From positions 1-6,367 of the forward strand of contig WGAA01000063.1 of NCBI GenBank assembly GCA_015489285.1: a DNA stretch of 6,367 bases. Reading direction: 5' to 3'. The first letter of the stretch is position 1. Each line of letters opens with the position of its first letter. This DNA is from Anaerolineae bacterium. Lineage in GTDB: Bacteria > Chloroflexota > Anaerolineae > JAADDB01. Of this stretch, positions 6,256-6,367 are shown piece after piece. The translations under genes and the position numbers were made by a program. The notes under the pieces are model-generated. The model was not told the DNA's origin, did no database searches, and saw nothing but the letters and a program-made list of their open reading frames with translations.

Positions 6256-6319
6256 CGAGTAACGAGTGACGAGTAACGAGTAAAAAGACAACGATTAACG
6301 ATTGACAAGTAACGATTAA
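6256..6319. repeat. Two blocks of four degenerate 7-base tandem repeats (consensus CGAKTRA)
   Basis: On the plus strand block 1 (6256-6283) reads CGAGTAA, CGAGTGA, CGAGTAA, CGAGTAA. An 8-base spacer AAAGACAA follows. Block 2 (6292-6319) reads CGATTAA, CGATTGA, CAAGTAA, CGATTAA. In both blocks only the second unit has G at position 6, suggesting block duplication followed by drift, mainly G to T at position 4. The tract is AT-richer than the surroundings and lies outside genes. It resembles the short tandem heptamer repeats known between genes in cyanobacteria and some other bacteria. Units are far too short for CRISPR. Confidence 0.8.
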
Positions 6320-6367
6320 AGGGCTGGCGCAAGGACAAGGTTGACCCTATCGCGCCAACGTCAGTAA

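Noticed and set aside
6233..6257. 10-bp palindrome CGGAATTCCG followed by a second ATTCCG, able to form alternative hairpins
   Set aside because: Short, not linked to a gene start or a T-tract, and not repeated elsewhere in the window; an operator role would be speculation.
6256..6319. Possible CRISPR array or phage attachment site
   Set aside because: The 7-base units without unique spacers are not CRISPR, and no copy of the tRNA 3' end or integrase gene is present to support an attachment site.
6325..6357. Inverted repeat TGGCGC...GCGCCA with a 21-base loop near the right edge
   Set aside because: A 6-bp stem with a large loop is likely by chance in GC-rich DNA. It could belong to a terminator of a gene outside the window, but that cannot be judged here.

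Overview
The window is GC-rich bacterial DNA. All the protein genes I can support, and the one tRNA, are on the minus strand, so the natural reading direction is right to left. The gene set is a bacterial SurE nucleotidase, a membrane-anchored PH-like protein, a DUF92 membrane protein, a GT2 glycosyltransferase of the dolichyl-phosphate-sugar type, and an SbcC/Rad50 ATPase. Together with Arg/Glu/Leu-rich proteins this recalls thermophilic Chloroflexota. That placement is an impression from protein style, not a demonstrated assignment.

Layout from right to left: (1) About 190 bases at the right edge hold no gene but contain two blocks of four degenerate 7-base repeats (6256-6319). (2) A tRNA-Leu(UAA) gene (6092-6175) has a perfect TATAAT box upstream and a perfect 9-bp hairpin just downstream. 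(3) A likely promoter (5979-6006) starts a closely packed minus-strand array: surE (5164-5946), the PH-like membrane protein (4356-5186), DUF92 (3553-4359), GT2 glycosyltransferase (2698-3486), sbcC (104-2674), and the first 25 codons of an NAD(P)-binding dehydrogenase (1-76), cut by the window edge. Successive junctions are a 23-nt overlap, a 4-nt ATGA overlap, and gaps of 66, 23 and 27 nt, which fits one operon. A perfect TATAAT in the 3' end of DUF92, formed by two consecutive ATA codons, could be an internal promoter separating the membrane genes from the glycosyltransferase-sbcC part.

Functionally the array is mixed. SurE (nucleotide phosphatase) and SbcC (DNA-end processing) are housekeeping. 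The middle three genes look like membrane or lipid-carrier biology: a polyprenyl-phosphate-sugar synthase-like GT2 next to a DUF92 protein, a family with one known prenyl-phosphate kinase, and an uncharacterised PH-like membrane protein. sbcC is not accompanied by sbcD. I found no CRISPR array, transposon, phage gene or clearly undescribed system. The points most worth a second look are the lipid-carrier gene pairing, the heptad repeat blocks, the ATA-ATA internal promoter candidate and the competing starts of the truncated dehydrogenase.
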